Positions 7,294-15,354 of a DNA stretch of 18,775 bases are shown piece by piece. The first letter of the stretch is position 1. Each line of letters starts with the position of its first letter. A program made the translations under genes and the position numbers. The stretch lies in NCBI GenBank assembly GCA_003511125.1, contig DOJV01000012.1, positions 1,963 through 20,737 of the forward strand. The letters are read 5' to 3'. Below the pieces are notes generated by a model. That model was not told where the DNA came from and did not search any database. It saw only the letters and a program-made list of their open reading frames with translations. The stretch is from Candidatus Uhrbacteria bacterium (GTDB lineage: Bacteria > Patescibacteriota > Patescibacteriia > UBA9934 > GWF2-40-263).

Positions 7294-7310
7294 TTTTGCG
7301 CTATTCCTCC

Positions 7311-7340
7311 TTGACCGCCGTTTCCCAACTACGCTACTCT
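7311..7340 (+). promoter_or_regulatory. Possible promoter of the HAD-family gene
   Basis: TTGACC (7311-7316), an 18-base spacer and TACTCT (7335-7340). The -35 box is good and the -10 box is poor. Confidence 0.3.
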
Positions 7341-7370
7341 CCAACCAGTCCTTTTGCACGGAGAAACACC

Positions 7371-8237
7371 ATGTCGTTCGGATCTGTCTTCGAGTTCAGT
7401 ACTTTTGAACTTTTTCAGAGAGCTTTGCCGGATTTGGTCTTTTTGGCCGAAAGCGGTCGGCCGGTTCTGGCCTTGAACCTTGGACGAGGGACTTTTGGCG
7501 AGTTTGCCAGTCGAGTCAAGGTGGCCGAGGGTTTGATCACTGATTTTGATGATACTCTGACAACCGTCGCGCATGTGGAGTTTTTGCGGAAACTCATGAC
7601 ACCGGACGATCTTCAGGCCGACTTGGATCAACGGTCGAGGTGGTACGGCACGCCGACATTAGATGAGTCCACTACCGCGCAGTTCGTTTTGGCCACAGCC
7701 AGACGGCTTCGTCGGCTGAATTTGAAAAACTTGGTTTCTGTGGCCAGACAGGTTTCTTTTCATCCGGGCGCACCAGAACTTTTGCATTGGTTTGCCGGAC
7801 GGAAAGGTGTGGTTGTGGTCAGTCTCGGTTATCACGATGTAATCATTCGTGCTGTGATGATTCAGTTGGCCGCCAACTTTCGCAAGAACAGGGTTTTGGT
7901 GGCCGCGGCCGAGTTTGCCTGGCGCGATGGTTGTTGTTCCGGGGTTGATCTGGGAACAATCGTCGCCGAGGCCACCAAAGGTATCAAAGCTTTGGATCGT
8001 TGCGAGCTTCTTGGTTTGTTAACCGAGCGGTCTTTGATTCTTGGTGACGAACCGCGCGGCGACCGCACACTCTTCGCCCTGGGTGGAACAAGCGTCCTGA
8101 TTTTTTCTGCCAACGATTCAATACCCGAGCGTATTGTCCGCCGTACCGCGGCCTTGACCGAAGGCGTTTGGAACGATCTGGACGCCGTTCTCGTCACTGG
8201 CGGAACTCTTCAACCGCTTGTTGACCTTCTTCGTTAG
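7371..8237 (+). CDS. HAD-superfamily hydrolase (probable phosphatase)
   Basis: The product is 288 residues from the ATG at 7371, chosen over an upstream in-frame ATG because of the SD (cacggagaaacaccATG). HAD motif I is ITDFDDTLT at residues 56-64, where the first Asp is the expected nucleophile. Motif II is probably Ser151 in VVVVSLG, motif III a Lys near 203-206 (ATKGIKAL), and motif IV is LGDEPRGD at 224-231. A cap region of about 80 residues lies between motifs I and II, as in phosphoserine-phosphatase-like members. The substrate cannot be told. About 55 residues precede motif I, more than usual, with no obvious domain. It is a single-gene unit followed at once by a terminator. Confidence 0.8.
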   Translation: MSFGSVFEFSTFELFQRALPDLVFLAESGRPVLALNLGRGTFGEFASRVKVAEGLITDFDDTLTTVAHVEFLRKLMTPDDLQADLDQRSRWYGTPTLDESTTAQFVLATARRLRRLNLKNLVSVARQVSFHPGAPELLHWFAGRKGVVVVSLGYHDVIIRAVMIQLAANFRKNRVLVAAAEFAWRDGCCSGVDLGTIVAEATKGIKALDRCELLGLLTERSLILGDEPRGDRTLFALGGTSVLIFSANDSIPERIVRRTAALTEGVWNDLDAVLVTGGTLQPLVDLLR

Positions 8238-8263
8238 ACTCGAAAACTTCGGGTCTTTTTTTT
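8237..8263 (+). terminator. Terminator of the HAD gene
   Basis: The stem GACTCGAA/TTCGGGTC with one wobble pair and loop AAC is followed by eight T. The stem begins with the last base of the TAG stop codon. Confidence 0.9.
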
Positions 8264-8286
8264 GTGGGGGAGGGTTAGGGTGGGAG

Positions 8287-8434
8287 GGGTTAAGGGCGGT
8301 TAAGGGAGGGAGAAATGCGATTGGGTTTTTCTTTTCTTTAAATAAAAAGATTGGGATTCAGGAGCCTCAACTTCCTAAACCCTTCAAAATAATATAAACT
8401 AAAAACATCCCCTCTTAACCACCCTTAACCTCTC
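8287..8434. repeat. Interrupted inverted repeat before the 8442 gene
   Basis: ggttaagggcggttaag near 8291 faces its near-complement cttaaccacccttaacc near 8415, with about 100 bases between. The central part is A/T-rich and includes a TATAAA-like sequence near 8394 that could be the -10 box for the next gene. Confidence 0.5.
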
Positions 8435-8441
8435 TTCACCT

Positions 8442-9128
8442 ATGCCTCACCCCCACGAATTCTTTCTTCAAGAATATCAATACGCCATCAATCATTTGGT
8501 TCCAACCGTGCCAGTCGAGATTAAAGATGAGGCCCAAAAAATGCACGACACGCTTTTGGCTGATCCTAATGCCGACGAGGAACGCATTGCCAAAGCTTTA
8601 GCCAAAACCGGTCGGGCTGAGTATCCACATCGGCAGGCGTTTTTGGAGCTCACTAACCAAACTCGTTTGGATAAAGTTAAAGAGTTGGTTTTGGAACATG
8701 TTGACGAAACCGTCAAAATTAAGCTCGAAGAAATTTTATCGAGTGGCGCCAATATCGAAGAAATTACTCGTAGTCAAATGTTCGAAGAAAAATTTTCGGC
8801 CGAAGAGCGCTATCAGATTGAAGATGGTTTTATGGATGCCGAAGAACATGTTGTTGAAGAATTAAAAAAACAAAGTGAAGCCGATCCCGAAAAATACAAT
8901 GAGTTGGTAAAAAAATACGAAGCCGAGCGCGACGAAATCCAAAAACAAATCGACATTTTGCGCGTCTTGGCCAGCCATGAAGAAAAATCCAAAGGCGAAA
9001 TTTTAAGCAAAGCCGAAGCTTTCGAAGAAGGCTGGCTCATTACCATGCCCGATCCGAAGTTGGAAACAGTTAAGAAAGAGATCGAATATTGGCACGGCGT
9101 TTTCGGCGACGACGAATCGTCGTCATAA
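8442..9128 (+). CDS. Charged helical hypothetical protein
   Basis: The product is 228 residues, MPHPHEFFLQEYQYAIN to DDESSS. It is dominated by Glu/Lys/Asp with heptad-like stretches at about 115-185 (AEERYQIEDGFMDAEEHVVE, YEAERDEIQKQIDILRVLAS), so coiled-coil helices are likely. It has no membrane segment, signal peptide or catalytic motif. The ATG has no SD, unlike the orphan genes on both sides, and codon use (GAA, AAA, TTG, GCC) matches the core genes. I do not recognise the family. A cytoplasmic scaffold or binding role would fit but is not shown. Confidence 0.75.
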   Translation: MPHPHEFFLQEYQYAINHLVPTVPVEIKDEAQKMHDTLLADPNADEERIAKALAKTGRAEYPHRQAFLELTNQTRLDKVKELVLEHVDETVKIKLEEILSSGANIEEITRSQMFEEKFSAEERYQIEDGFMDAEEHVVEELKKQSEADPEKYNELVKKYEAERDEIQKQIDILRVLASHEEKSKGEILSKAEAFEEGWLITMPDPKLETVKKEIEYWHGVFGDDESSS

Positions 9129-9133
9129 CCGTG

Positions 9134-9160
9134 GTAGGGGCAAATAAACATTTGCCCCAC
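9134..9160. repeat. REP-like GTAG-headed palindrome, copy 3
   Basis: GTAG overlaps a GGGGCAAAT/ATTTGCCCC stem with loop AAAC, directly downstream of the 8442 gene. Confidence 0.7.
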
Positions 9161-9198
9161 GTCTCGTAAACCGTAAAAATAAAAAAATCACCAATTCA

Positions 9199-9224
9199 AA
9201 AACAGGCCACCAGCCTGTTTTTTT
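9199..9224 (+). terminator. Terminator of the 8442 gene
   Basis: The stem aaaacaggc/gcctgtttt with loop cacca ends in a seven-T run. Confidence 0.9.
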
Positions 9225-9246
9225 CGCTAACCCCAGCCCCCGACCA

Positions 9247-9275
9247 TTGACAAAACCCCAAAAATATGATATTAT
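9247..9275 (+). promoter_or_regulatory. Promoter of the 9387 orphan gene
   Basis: TTGACA (9247-9252), a 17-base spacer and TATTAT (9270-9275). It is among the best promoter matches in the window. The TTGACAAAACCCC stretch is shared with the minus-strand promoter at 3949. Confidence 0.8.
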
Positions 9276-9311
9276 TTCCTGTTTTAGACAGGCCCAAAAC
9301 CCGTCGGAACA

Positions 9312-9336
9312 CCCCCCCCCCGAGTCCGCCCCCCCC
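9312..9336. repeat. Two poly-C tracts in the leader of the 9387 gene
   Basis: Ten C (9312-9321) and eight C (9329-9336) separated by seven bases, between the promoter and the start codon. Confidence 0.8.
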
Positions 9337-9345
9337 AACCCCAAC

Positions 9346-9371
9346 GTAGAGACAAGGCACTGCCTTGTCTC
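9346..9371. repeat. REP-like GTAG-headed palindrome, copy 4, in a 5' leader
   Basis: GTAG is followed by a perfect stem gagacaaggca/tgccttgtctc. It ends five bases before the SD (cggag) of the 9387 gene, so it lies within that mRNA. Confidence 0.75.
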
Positions 9372-9386
9372 AAACGGAGTCAAAAA

Positions 9387-10448
9387 ATGTTCGAATACGA
9401 AAACGTCGAGTCGGCCGGATACGGCACCACCCAGACCCCCACCGCCACCGTGACGGAGGGCCAGTTCGTCTGTCGCCGGTCCCAGGCCGCTGACAGCGCC
9501 GCCGCCAATTTGGCCGCGACCGCGCAGGAAGCCGATTCCTGCCGCCGCCGCGCCCAGCCCCGCGACCCCGTGACCGGGCGCTACGTGAGCGCCAAGGCCG
9601 CGGACTGCGAGGATGGCGAGCCGGCCACCCCGGCCACCGAGCGCGTCCGCGCTGCCGACATCACCCGCCGCGACCTCGACGGTCGCTGGCTCAACTCCGT
9701 CCCCGTGGACGAGGTGAGCGGTGAGATGGTCGTCAGCGACACCGACTTCGCCCCCTCGCCCGAGGATATATTCCTCGCCCACGAGGACGACGACACGTTC
9801 GACGGCAAGCCGGTCCTCTTCGTCCGTCTGTTCGAGGACGGGACCAATTCCGCGGTCCGGTCTTTCGGTTTCGTCGATACGACGAGCTCGGGTGACCAGA
9901 AAGACTGGGTCGACTCCCGTCTCGACGACGCCGACACCTTCCACGACCGGCCGACCGTCCTGCCGGGGAGGCACAAGAAGCACAACAGCAAGTGCTTTTC
10001 CAAGCAGGACACCGAGGCGCGCCGCCACCACAAGAAGCTGGTGAGCCGCATGCGCCGCGCCCGCCGCGTCGCCCCGTCCTGGCTCAACAAGCCGGAATGG
10101 TCCGACGAGGCCGCCGAGCTGCTTGGAGACCACGAGTTCTCCACGGAGGAACGGATCGAGGCCGACGCCTACGAGCGTGAGTATCGGCGCGAGCTCGAGG
10201 AGGCCGGTGATGAGATCAGTGGCCTTGGCGAGCCGGAGCGCTACTCAGCCTCGGACTTCGAGCCCGAACACGAACTCGAGGCCGAACTCGGACGCGCGCC
10301 GTCCGTGAAGGCCGATCGAGAGCGTCAGAACTACGAGGTTCGTCGAACCTTCGGCCGAAGGGGGGATTCGAAGCGGACGCATGAAGCGATCCTCTTCACC
10401 CGCTCCGTCCGCGCCCGCCGCGCGGCCATCGCCGAGTTGGCCGTCTAG
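9387..10448 (+). CDS. Very GC-rich, highly charged orphan protein
   Basis: The product is 353 residues. The ATG has an SD (acggagtcaaaaaATG). Composition is extreme in Ala, Arg, Asp and Glu with few hydrophobics. Regions: an Ala-rich start (30-60), acidic 119-185, a His/Arg/Lys cluster at 194-227 (GRHKKHNSKCFSKQ..RRHHKKLVSRMRRARR), acidic helices 238-305, and a basic end 307-348. The basic cluster suggests nucleic-acid or polyanion binding, which is inference only. There is no membrane segment, signal peptide or known motif. Codon third positions are overwhelmingly C or G, in sharp contrast to the 8442 gene and gyrA nearby. It forms a single-gene unit with a strong promoter and a nested terminator. 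It could be a transferred gene or one under different codon selection. Confidence 0.8.
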   Translation: MFEYENVESAGYGTTQTPTATVTEGQFVCRRSQAADSAAANLAATAQEADSCRRRAQPRDPVTGRYVSAKAADCEDGEPATPATERVRAADITRRDLDGRWLNSVPVDEVSGEMVVSDTDFAPSPEDIFLAHEDDDTFDGKPVLFVRLFEDGTNSAVRSFGFVDTTSSGDQKDWVDSRLDDADTFHDRPTVLPGRHKKHNSKCFSKQDTEARRHHKKLVSRMRRARRVAPSWLNKPEWSDEAAELLGDHEFSTEERIEADAYEREYRRELEEAGDEISGLGEPERYSASDFEPEHELEAELGRAPSVKADRERQNYEVRRTFGRRGDSKRTHEAILFTRSVRARRAAIAELAV

Positions 10449-10463
10449 GCCACTCACCTCCAC

Positions 10464-10499
10464 AAAGCCGGGTACTGCGTACGTGCAGACCGGCTTTTT
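10464..10499 (+). terminator. Terminator of the 9387 orphan gene
   Basis: AAAGCCGG/CCGGCTTT encloses an 18-base loop with a small inner ctgc/gcag hairpin, then T. This nested design resembles the terminator at 3985-4047. Confidence 0.85.
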
Positions 10500-10582
10500 C
10501 GTTTGCATTTCATCTCACGAACCAACCTTTGGGGAATGAATTACTGCGCACCGCAGAGGAGTTAGAGATCCATTTTTTTCGC

Positions 10583-10611
10583 TTGTCCAAACCAATCCGA
10601 TGTGCTATACT
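10583..10611 (+). promoter_or_regulatory. Promoter of the 10676-gyrA operon
   Basis: TTGTCC (10583-10588), a 17-base spacer and TATACT (10606-10611), about 65 bases before the first ATG. Confidence 0.65.
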
Positions 10612-10675
10612 AATCGCGTAATTTATCCGATCAACGCCAAAAATATTCGTTGATTCGTGTCACAATTCGTAACAT

Positions 10676-11320
10676 ATGAACATCTCCTGGCACGGCCTTT
10701 CCTGTTTTGAAATAAATTCCAAAACTCCAGCTGACGAAGTAACTCTGATTACCGATCCATATGACAATGAAACCGGTCTCAAACTTCCGCGTACTTTAGC
10801 TGCGGATTTAGTGGCAGTTAGTCACAATACCAAAGACGCTAATAACTCCGAGGCTATTCAAGGCAAACCGTTTGTGGTTTCCAAGCCCGGCGAGTATGAG
10901 GTTAAAGGAGTTTTTGTCTATTCAATCCACGTGCCGCTCGAAGAAAAAGGTTTAGCCGATCATCGAATTTTTCGGTTTGAAGTCGAGGGTGTGCACTTGG
11001 CGCACTTGGGTGCGCTGAATCGTGCGTTGACGAATAACGAGCTCGAAGAATTAGGTACCATCGACGTTTTAATGATTCCGGTTGGTGGCGGGCGGGTACT
11101 TTCGCCTAAATTAGCCAGCCAAGTTATCGAGCAAATCGAGCCGCGGATTGTTATGCCTATGGTTCACGCGGTCGAGGGCTTAAAAGAAACTTTAAATTCT
11201 GTCGATGATTTTTGTAAGGCTTTGGGTGTTTGTCATCGCGAATCAACCAATAAATTTAAACTAACCAAACGCGATTTACCCGAAGAAGACATGTTGGTTA
11301 TGATACTCGAACGCGCCTAA
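10676..11320 (+). CDS. Metallo-beta-lactamase-fold protein with degenerate metal site
   Basis: The product is 214 residues. The start MNISWHGLSCFEI, the LITDPY segment near residue 24, VSHNTKDANN near 48, HLAHLGAL near 108 and VLMIPVGGG near 130 match the order seen in Lactamase_B_3/UlaG-like members. In the active family the second block is HxHxDH. Here only the first His remains (SHNTKDANN), and the first block lacks the usual GHS. A metal-dependent hydrolase is therefore doubtful, and a binding or structural role is possible. It is first in an apparent operon with the 11325 gene (4-base gap) and gyrA. The ATG has no SD. Confidence 0.8.
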   Translation: MNISWHGLSCFEINSKTPADEVTLITDPYDNETGLKLPRTLAADLVAVSHNTKDANNSEAIQGKPFVVSKPGEYEVKGVFVYSIHVPLEEKGLADHRIFRFEVEGVHLAHLGALNRALTNNELEELGTIDVLMIPVGGGRVLSPKLASQVIEQIEPRIVMPMVHAVEGLKETLNSVDDFCKALGVCHRESTNKFKLTKRDLPEEDMLVMILERA

Positions 11321-11324
11321 TTTT

Positions 11325-11678
11325 ATGGCCGTTAAAAAATCAGATCAAAAAACTTTTTTTCTGTTTGTGTCAGCTTCGGTGATCACCATTGGACTGGTTT
11401 TTCTGGGTTGGTTTTTTTCTTTTCGCGATCAGTGGCAAAGTTTTAATTTTTCCATCGTTAATTTTGAAAAAATCGATGCTGTAAAAAACAGCGTTCAAGA
11501 CATCACTGGTGATTTTAAAGAAAATATTCAAGAACCCACCAGTCAAATTGGTAACTCCATTGTCGATACAGCCAACGAAATTCGTCAAGAAGCCGAGGCG
11601 CGCGAAGCGGCAGAGAAGTTACTCGGCGAGTTGGTGAAAGAAGAAATTCAAAATCAAGAATCAGCAAACCAGCCATAA
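11325..11678 (+). CDS. Single-span membrane protein, hypothetical
   Basis: The product is 117 residues. It has a short basic N terminus (MAVKKSDQK), one hydrophobic span at about 11-31 (FFLFVSASVITIGLVFLGWF) and a polar tail that becomes Glu/Ala-rich helix at 85-110 (EIRQEAEAREAAEKLLGEL). It is probably anchored with the tail outside the membrane, but orientation is inferred only. It sits between the MBL-fold gene and gyrA with 4- and 18-base gaps, so cotranscription is very likely. It has no SD and no recognised family. Confidence 0.7.
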   Translation: MAVKKSDQKTFFLFVSASVITIGLVFLGWFFSFRDQWQSFNFSIVNFEKIDAVKNSVQDITGDFKENIQEPTSQIGNSIVDTANEIRQEAEAREAAEKLLGELVKEEIQNQESANQP

Positions 11679-11696
11679 TTTTCATCCTTAAGATTT

Positions 11697-14222
11697 ATGA
11701 AAAAACTCAAAAAAACTAAAAAACATCAGCCCCAAGTCGAAGGTGGCGTCGAGGTTTTAGCCTTAAGCGACGAAGCTTTAGCTGGTCGAATTGAACCGCG
11801 TGATATTAGTCATGAGATGAGTGACGCGTATTTGGATTACGCCATGTCGGTTATTGTTAGCCGAGCCTTGCCCGATGTTCGTGATGGTTTTAAACCGGTG
11901 CATCGCCGAATTTTGTATTCCATGTGGCAAGTCGGCTTGCGGGCCAATTCTCGTTTTAAGAAATGTGCCACTGTGGTTGGAGAAGTGCTCGGTAAATATC
12001 ACCCGCACGGCGACTTGGCAGTTTATGATTCTTTGGTGCACATGGCTCAGGATTTTAAACTTCGTTATCCCATGGTTAATGGCCAGGGTAACTTCGGATC
12101 GCTCGATGGTGACTCTGCGGCGGCTTATCGTTATACCGAATCCAAACTTCGACCGTTGGCCGAAGAAATGCTGATTGATATAGATAAAGACACTGTGGAC
12201 TTTCGTCCAACTTTTGACGGCACTCACAAAGAGCCCACGGTTTTGCCGGCCAGAGTTCCTAATCTTTTGGTTAACGGTACTTTGGGTATTGCTGTTGGTA
12301 TGGCCACCAACATTCCACCACACAATTTAACCGAGGTCTGCGCGGCCACCATTCATTTAATCGAAAACCCCGAAGCCTCAATCGATGATTTGTTGGAATT
12401 TGTCAAAGGTCCGGATTTTCCTACCGGTGGAATTATTTACGATTGGAACGAAATTAAACAAGCTTATGCCACCGGTAAGGGGCGCATTTTAACTCGCGCC
12501 AAAACCGAAATCGCCGAAGACAAAAAAGGCAATTTCCGAATTATTGTCCACGAAATTCCTTTTCAGGTTAACAAAGCCACCTTGCTCGAAAGAATCGCCG
12601 ATGCTGTTCGTGACAAAAAAATCGAAGGCATCCGCGATCTTTGGGACGAATCCACAAGTGACGGCGTGCGTATTATTATCGAACTCAAAAAAGACGCTTA
12701 CCCCAAAAAAGTTTTGAATCGTTTGTATCAGCTTACGCAGTTGCAAGAAACTTTTCATGTTAACATGTTGGCTTTGATTGATAACGGTATTCAGCCACGC
12801 ATTTTAAATTTAAAATCGGTTCTCGAAGAATTTTTAAAACATCGTTTTACCGTGGTTCGTCGGCGCACCCAGTTTGAACTTAAACGAGCTCAAGATCGAG
12901 CTCATATTTTAGAGGGCTTGCGCATCGCTTTATTGCAAATCGATAAAGTCATCGAAACCATCAAAAAATCAAAAGACAAAGACGAGGCCCGGGTAAACCT
13001 CATGAAGAAGTTCAAACTTTCCGAACTTCAGGCCACGGCCATTTTGGAAATGCGCTTGCAACAGTTGGCTAACCTCGAGCGTTTAAAAATCGAACAAGAA
13101 TGGGAAGAAAAGCAAAAGTTAATTGCCGAATTAGAATCAATTTTAAAGTCAGAAAAAAAATTGCGAGCTTTGGTTAAAACCGAGGTCCAAGAAATCAAAG
13201 ACAAATACGGTGACGCTCGCAAAACCGAAGTTATTAAACAGGGAATTAAAGCTTTCTCCATGGAGGATTTGATCCCCGACGTGCCAACCGTGGTTATGAT
13301 TACTCGCGGCGGCTACATCAAACGCGTTCCACCAGATACGTTTAAAACTCAAACTCGCGGCGGCAAGGGGGTTATGGGTTTAACCACCAAAGAAGAAGAC
13401 GAAGTCGAACAAATGTTTTCTACCACCACTCATCGTGATATTTTGTTCTTTACCAATCGCGGCCGAGTTTTCAAAATCAAAGCTTACGATATTCCCGAGG
13501 CCGCGCGTACGGCCAAAGGTCAGGCTTTGGTTAACTTCTTAAATTTGGCGCCAGGCGAATTAGTCTCCTCTTATTTGTCGTTCAGTGAATCAGATGCCTA
13601 CAAATTTTTATTCTTTGTTACCGGTAAAGGCACAGTAAAGAAAACCGCTATTGAAGAATTTGAAACCATCCGCCAAAACGGTTTGATCGCCATTAAATTA
13701 AACGATGGCGATAATCTGGAGTGGGTCAAACCAACCTCGGGCAAAGATGATATTTCTTTGGTTACAGCTAACGGACAATCCATTCGTTTCGAAGAAGACA
13801 GTGTTCGTTCTATGGGTCGTTCGGCGGCCGGTGTGCGCGGTATTCGTCTTAAGGGTGCCGATGTGGTCGTTGGTATGGATGTTATCAATACCGAAATGGC
13901 TAATCGCAAAAAACAGGCCCAGCTTTTGGTGATTATGGAAAACGGTTTGGGTAAACGCACGCCGATCGATGAATATAAAACCCAAGGTCGTGGCGGTTCT
14001 GGTATTCGCACGGCTCATGTTTCGGCCAAAACCGGCAAGGTTATCAGCGCCCGCATTGTCGATTCCGAAGATCCGCAAGACATCATGGTCATCTCGACCG
14101 GCGGTCAGGTTATTCGCATGAGTATTAAATCGGTTTCTGTTCTTGGTCGTGATACCCAAGGTGTTCGGGTTATGAGGTTTAAAGACGAAAAAGACAAGGT
14201 GGCCAGCGTGACCGTCGTTTAA
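11697..14222 (+). CDS. gyrA: DNA gyrase subunit A
   Basis: Breaks and rejoins DNA to introduce negative supercoils with GyrB. The product is 841 residues, a normal length. The breakage-reunion domain starts [18 protein letters not shown] (56-73). The catalytic Tyr is residue 146 in AAAYRYTE. The GyrA box is QTRGGKG at 552-558 (consensus QRRGGKG), which separates it from ParC, and beta-pinwheel blades follow to the end. At the position of E. coli Ser83 there is Leu107 ([10 protein letters not shown]), while Asp87 is kept as Asp111. The N terminus has a Lys-rich extension ([10 protein letters not shown]). The ATG at 11697 lacks an SD. It is last in the operon and a strong terminator follows. 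Confidence 0.97.
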   Translation: MKKLKKTKKHQPQVEGGVEVLALSDEALAGRIEPRDISHEMSDAYLDYAMSVIVSRALPDVRDGFKPVHRRILYSMWQVGLRANSRFKKCATVVGEVLGKYHPHGDLAVYDSLVHMAQDFKLRYPMVNGQGNFGSLDGDSAAAYRYTESKLRPLAEEMLIDIDKDTVDFRPTFDGTHKEPTVLPARVPNLLVNGTLGIAVGMATNIPPHNLTEVCAATIHLIENPEASIDDLLEFVKGPDFPTGGIIYDWNEIKQAYATGKGRILTRAKTEIAEDKKGNFRIIVHEIPFQVNKATLLERIADAVRDKKIEGIRDLWDESTSDGVRIIIELKKDAYPKKVLNRLYQLTQLQETFHVNMLALIDNGIQPRILNLKSVLEEFLKHRFTVVRRRTQFELKRAQDRAHILEGLRIALLQIDKVIETIKKSKDKDEARVNLMKKFKLSELQATAILEMRLQQLANLERLKIEQEWEEKQKLIAELESILKSEKKLRALVKTEVQEIKDKYGDARKTEVIKQGIKAFSMEDLIPDVPTVVMITRGGYIKRVPPDTFKTQTRGGKGVMGLTTKEEDEVEQMFSTTTHRDILFFTNRGRVFKIKAYDIPEAARTAKGQALVNFLNLAPGELVSSYLSFSESDAYKFLFFVTGKGTVKKTAIEEFETIRQNGLIAIKLNDGDNLEWVKPTSGKDDISLVTANGQSIRFEEDSVRSMGRSAAGVRGIRLKGADVVVGMDVINTEMANRKKQAQLLVIMENGLGKRTPIDEYKTQGRGGSGIRTAHVSAKTGKVISARIVDSEDPQDIMVISTGGQVIRMSIKSVSVLGRDTQGVRVMRFKDEKDKVASVTVV

Positions 14223-14253
14223 ATTAGAACCGTCGGCGGTTAAATTAAATAAA

Positions 14254-14283
14254 AAAAGACAGAAGTTTTTACTTCTGTCTTTT
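14254..14283. terminator. gyrA terminator
   Basis: The stem aaaagacagaagt/acttctgtctttt with a four-T loop has an A-run before and T after. It is potentially bidirectional. Confidence 0.9.
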
Positions 14284-14297
14284 GTTTTCCAGATTTT

Positions 14298-14325
14298 CCC
14301 GTTTCCCGTGTCCCGTTTCCCGTAG
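14298..14325. repeat. Four 7-bp tandem repeats (CCCGTTT type)
   Basis: cccgttt, cccgtgt, cccgttt, cccgtag in direct succession. The last unit supplies the first bases of the TAGACA -35 box of the next gene. Confidence 0.8.
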
Positions 14326-14351
14326 ACAAAATTAACCGATTCTGTTATTCT
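14323..14351 (+). promoter_or_regulatory. Promoter of the 14422 gene
   Basis: TAGACA (14323-14328), a 17-base spacer and TATTCT (14346-14351), 71 bases before the ATG. Confidence 0.55.
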
Positions 14352-14421
14352 TCTCATCTTCTTGTGAAAAACAACTAGGGCAAGAAGAACATTTTCTTTC
14401 ACATTTTAAAAAGGAATAGAC

Positions 14422-15354
14422 ATGAGCACAAATACCAGACTTGACGAAGAAGACGCCTGCCTTGCTTTGCAGATTCTGGCCGAGGAAAGATTATCACTCC
14501 AGCAGATTGCCGAACATTTTAGGGCGTCACCTCGCGCGTTGGTTCGCCTGCTCGACGGCATCCAAGAAGACGGTTATCGGGAGCAGTGGACAAGACTTCG
14601 TTCACTTTGTGTTAAACCTCAGGTAAAGCCGCCTGTTTTTGAACTTCCGAAGCTGCGTGTGCCAGAGGTCAAAACCAAGAGGCTTGAGCGGAACAAGGGT
14701 AAACCATCAAGGCCAAAAACAGTTTCTTCTAAAAAAAAGAAAAGTGGTGAGCCCAGAAAGAGTCTTGCTGATTTGATTGAAGCGATTCGATTTTTTGTCG
14801 AGGAGGGTTGGTTGATCGAACAGGTCTGTGGACACTTCGAAACCACAGAAGCCGAGCTTCGAGAAGCAGCTAAGCGAGCGCCGCCAGAACTTCGCGCCGG
14901 CTGGGATTGTTTGCGGGCAAAATTGAAGAGTGAACGCGCTCGGGCTTCGGTTCGTGCCGTTTACGTCAAAAGAGAAAACAACGACCCAGATGTTCAGGAA
15001 AAGAAAACGAAGTTTTTTGAGTTTCTTTATTCGAGCATGTCTATTGAAAAAGCCAGTCAGGCCGCCAAGGTGTCTGTTGGAATTGGAAAGAGATGGCGCC
15101 GAGAAGCCGGGATCACCAAACGACAGCCGCCAGGGAAACGAGAATTGCCAGCCTATCAACAAGCTTTGAGTGTTTTGGCCCAAGGCGAGCGCCTTGTTGA
15201 CGAAGTTGCCGAAGAGTTTGGTCTTAATTCGTCGGAGTTGCGTGGAAAATGTCGGAGAAGTAAAATCGCGTTTCGCAAAGAAAAGTCCGGACCGAAAAAA
15301 ATACCGGCTGTCTGCTACGTCACTCTCGTTGGCAAGAGGGTGTTGAACGGGTGA
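14422..15354 (+). CDS. Protein with repeated helix-turn-helix-like units (first part)
   Basis: The product is 310 residues. The ATG has an SD (aaaaaggaatagacATG). At least four related units are visible. Unit 1 (10-58) contains LSLQQIAEHFRASPRALVRL. Unit 2 (113-164) contains LIEQVCGHFETTEAELREAA. Unit 3 (196-232) contains SIEKASQAAKVSVGIGKRWR. Unit 4 (244-285) contains RLVDEVAEEFGLNSSELRGK. Each has the spacing of a homeodomain-like HTH. Units 1 and 2 both end in a W-x-x-L-R helix. A Lys/Arg linker (85-112) separates 1 and 2. DNA binding is the natural inference, but the family is not recognised. The frame ends in TGA at 15352 in the middle of what would be unit 5, which continues in the next ORF. 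Confidence 0.75.
   Translation: MSTNTRLDEEDACLALQILAEERLSLQQIAEHFRASPRALVRLLDGIQEDGYREQWTRLRSLCVKPQVKPPVFELPKLRVPEVKTKRLERNKGKPSRPKTVSSKKKKSGEPRKSLADLIEAIRFFVEEGWLIEQVCGHFETTEAELREAAKRAPPELRAGWDCLRAKLKSERARASVRAVYVKRENNDPDVQEKKTKFFEFLYSSMSIEKASQAAKVSVGIGKRWRREAGITKRQPPGKRELPAYQQALSVLAQGERLVDEVAEEFGLNSSELRGKCRRSKIAFRKEKSGPKKIPAVCYVTLVGKRVLNG

Noticed and set aside
9276..9386. Shared 111-base distance between -10 box and ATG in the 9387 and 4066-5523 genes as a common leader element
   Set aside because: The distances are equal, but the leader sequences show no similarity and one contains a REP-like insertion, so the match is probably chance.
9123..10133. 336-codon minus ORF opposite the 9387 gene
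   Set aside because: Gly/Val-rich antisense shadow that runs through the promoter, terminator and poly-C tracts.
13698..14402. 234-codon minus ORF antisense to the gyrA 3' end
   Set aside because: Antisense to a certain gene, and it reads through the gyrA terminator and the 7-bp tandem repeats.
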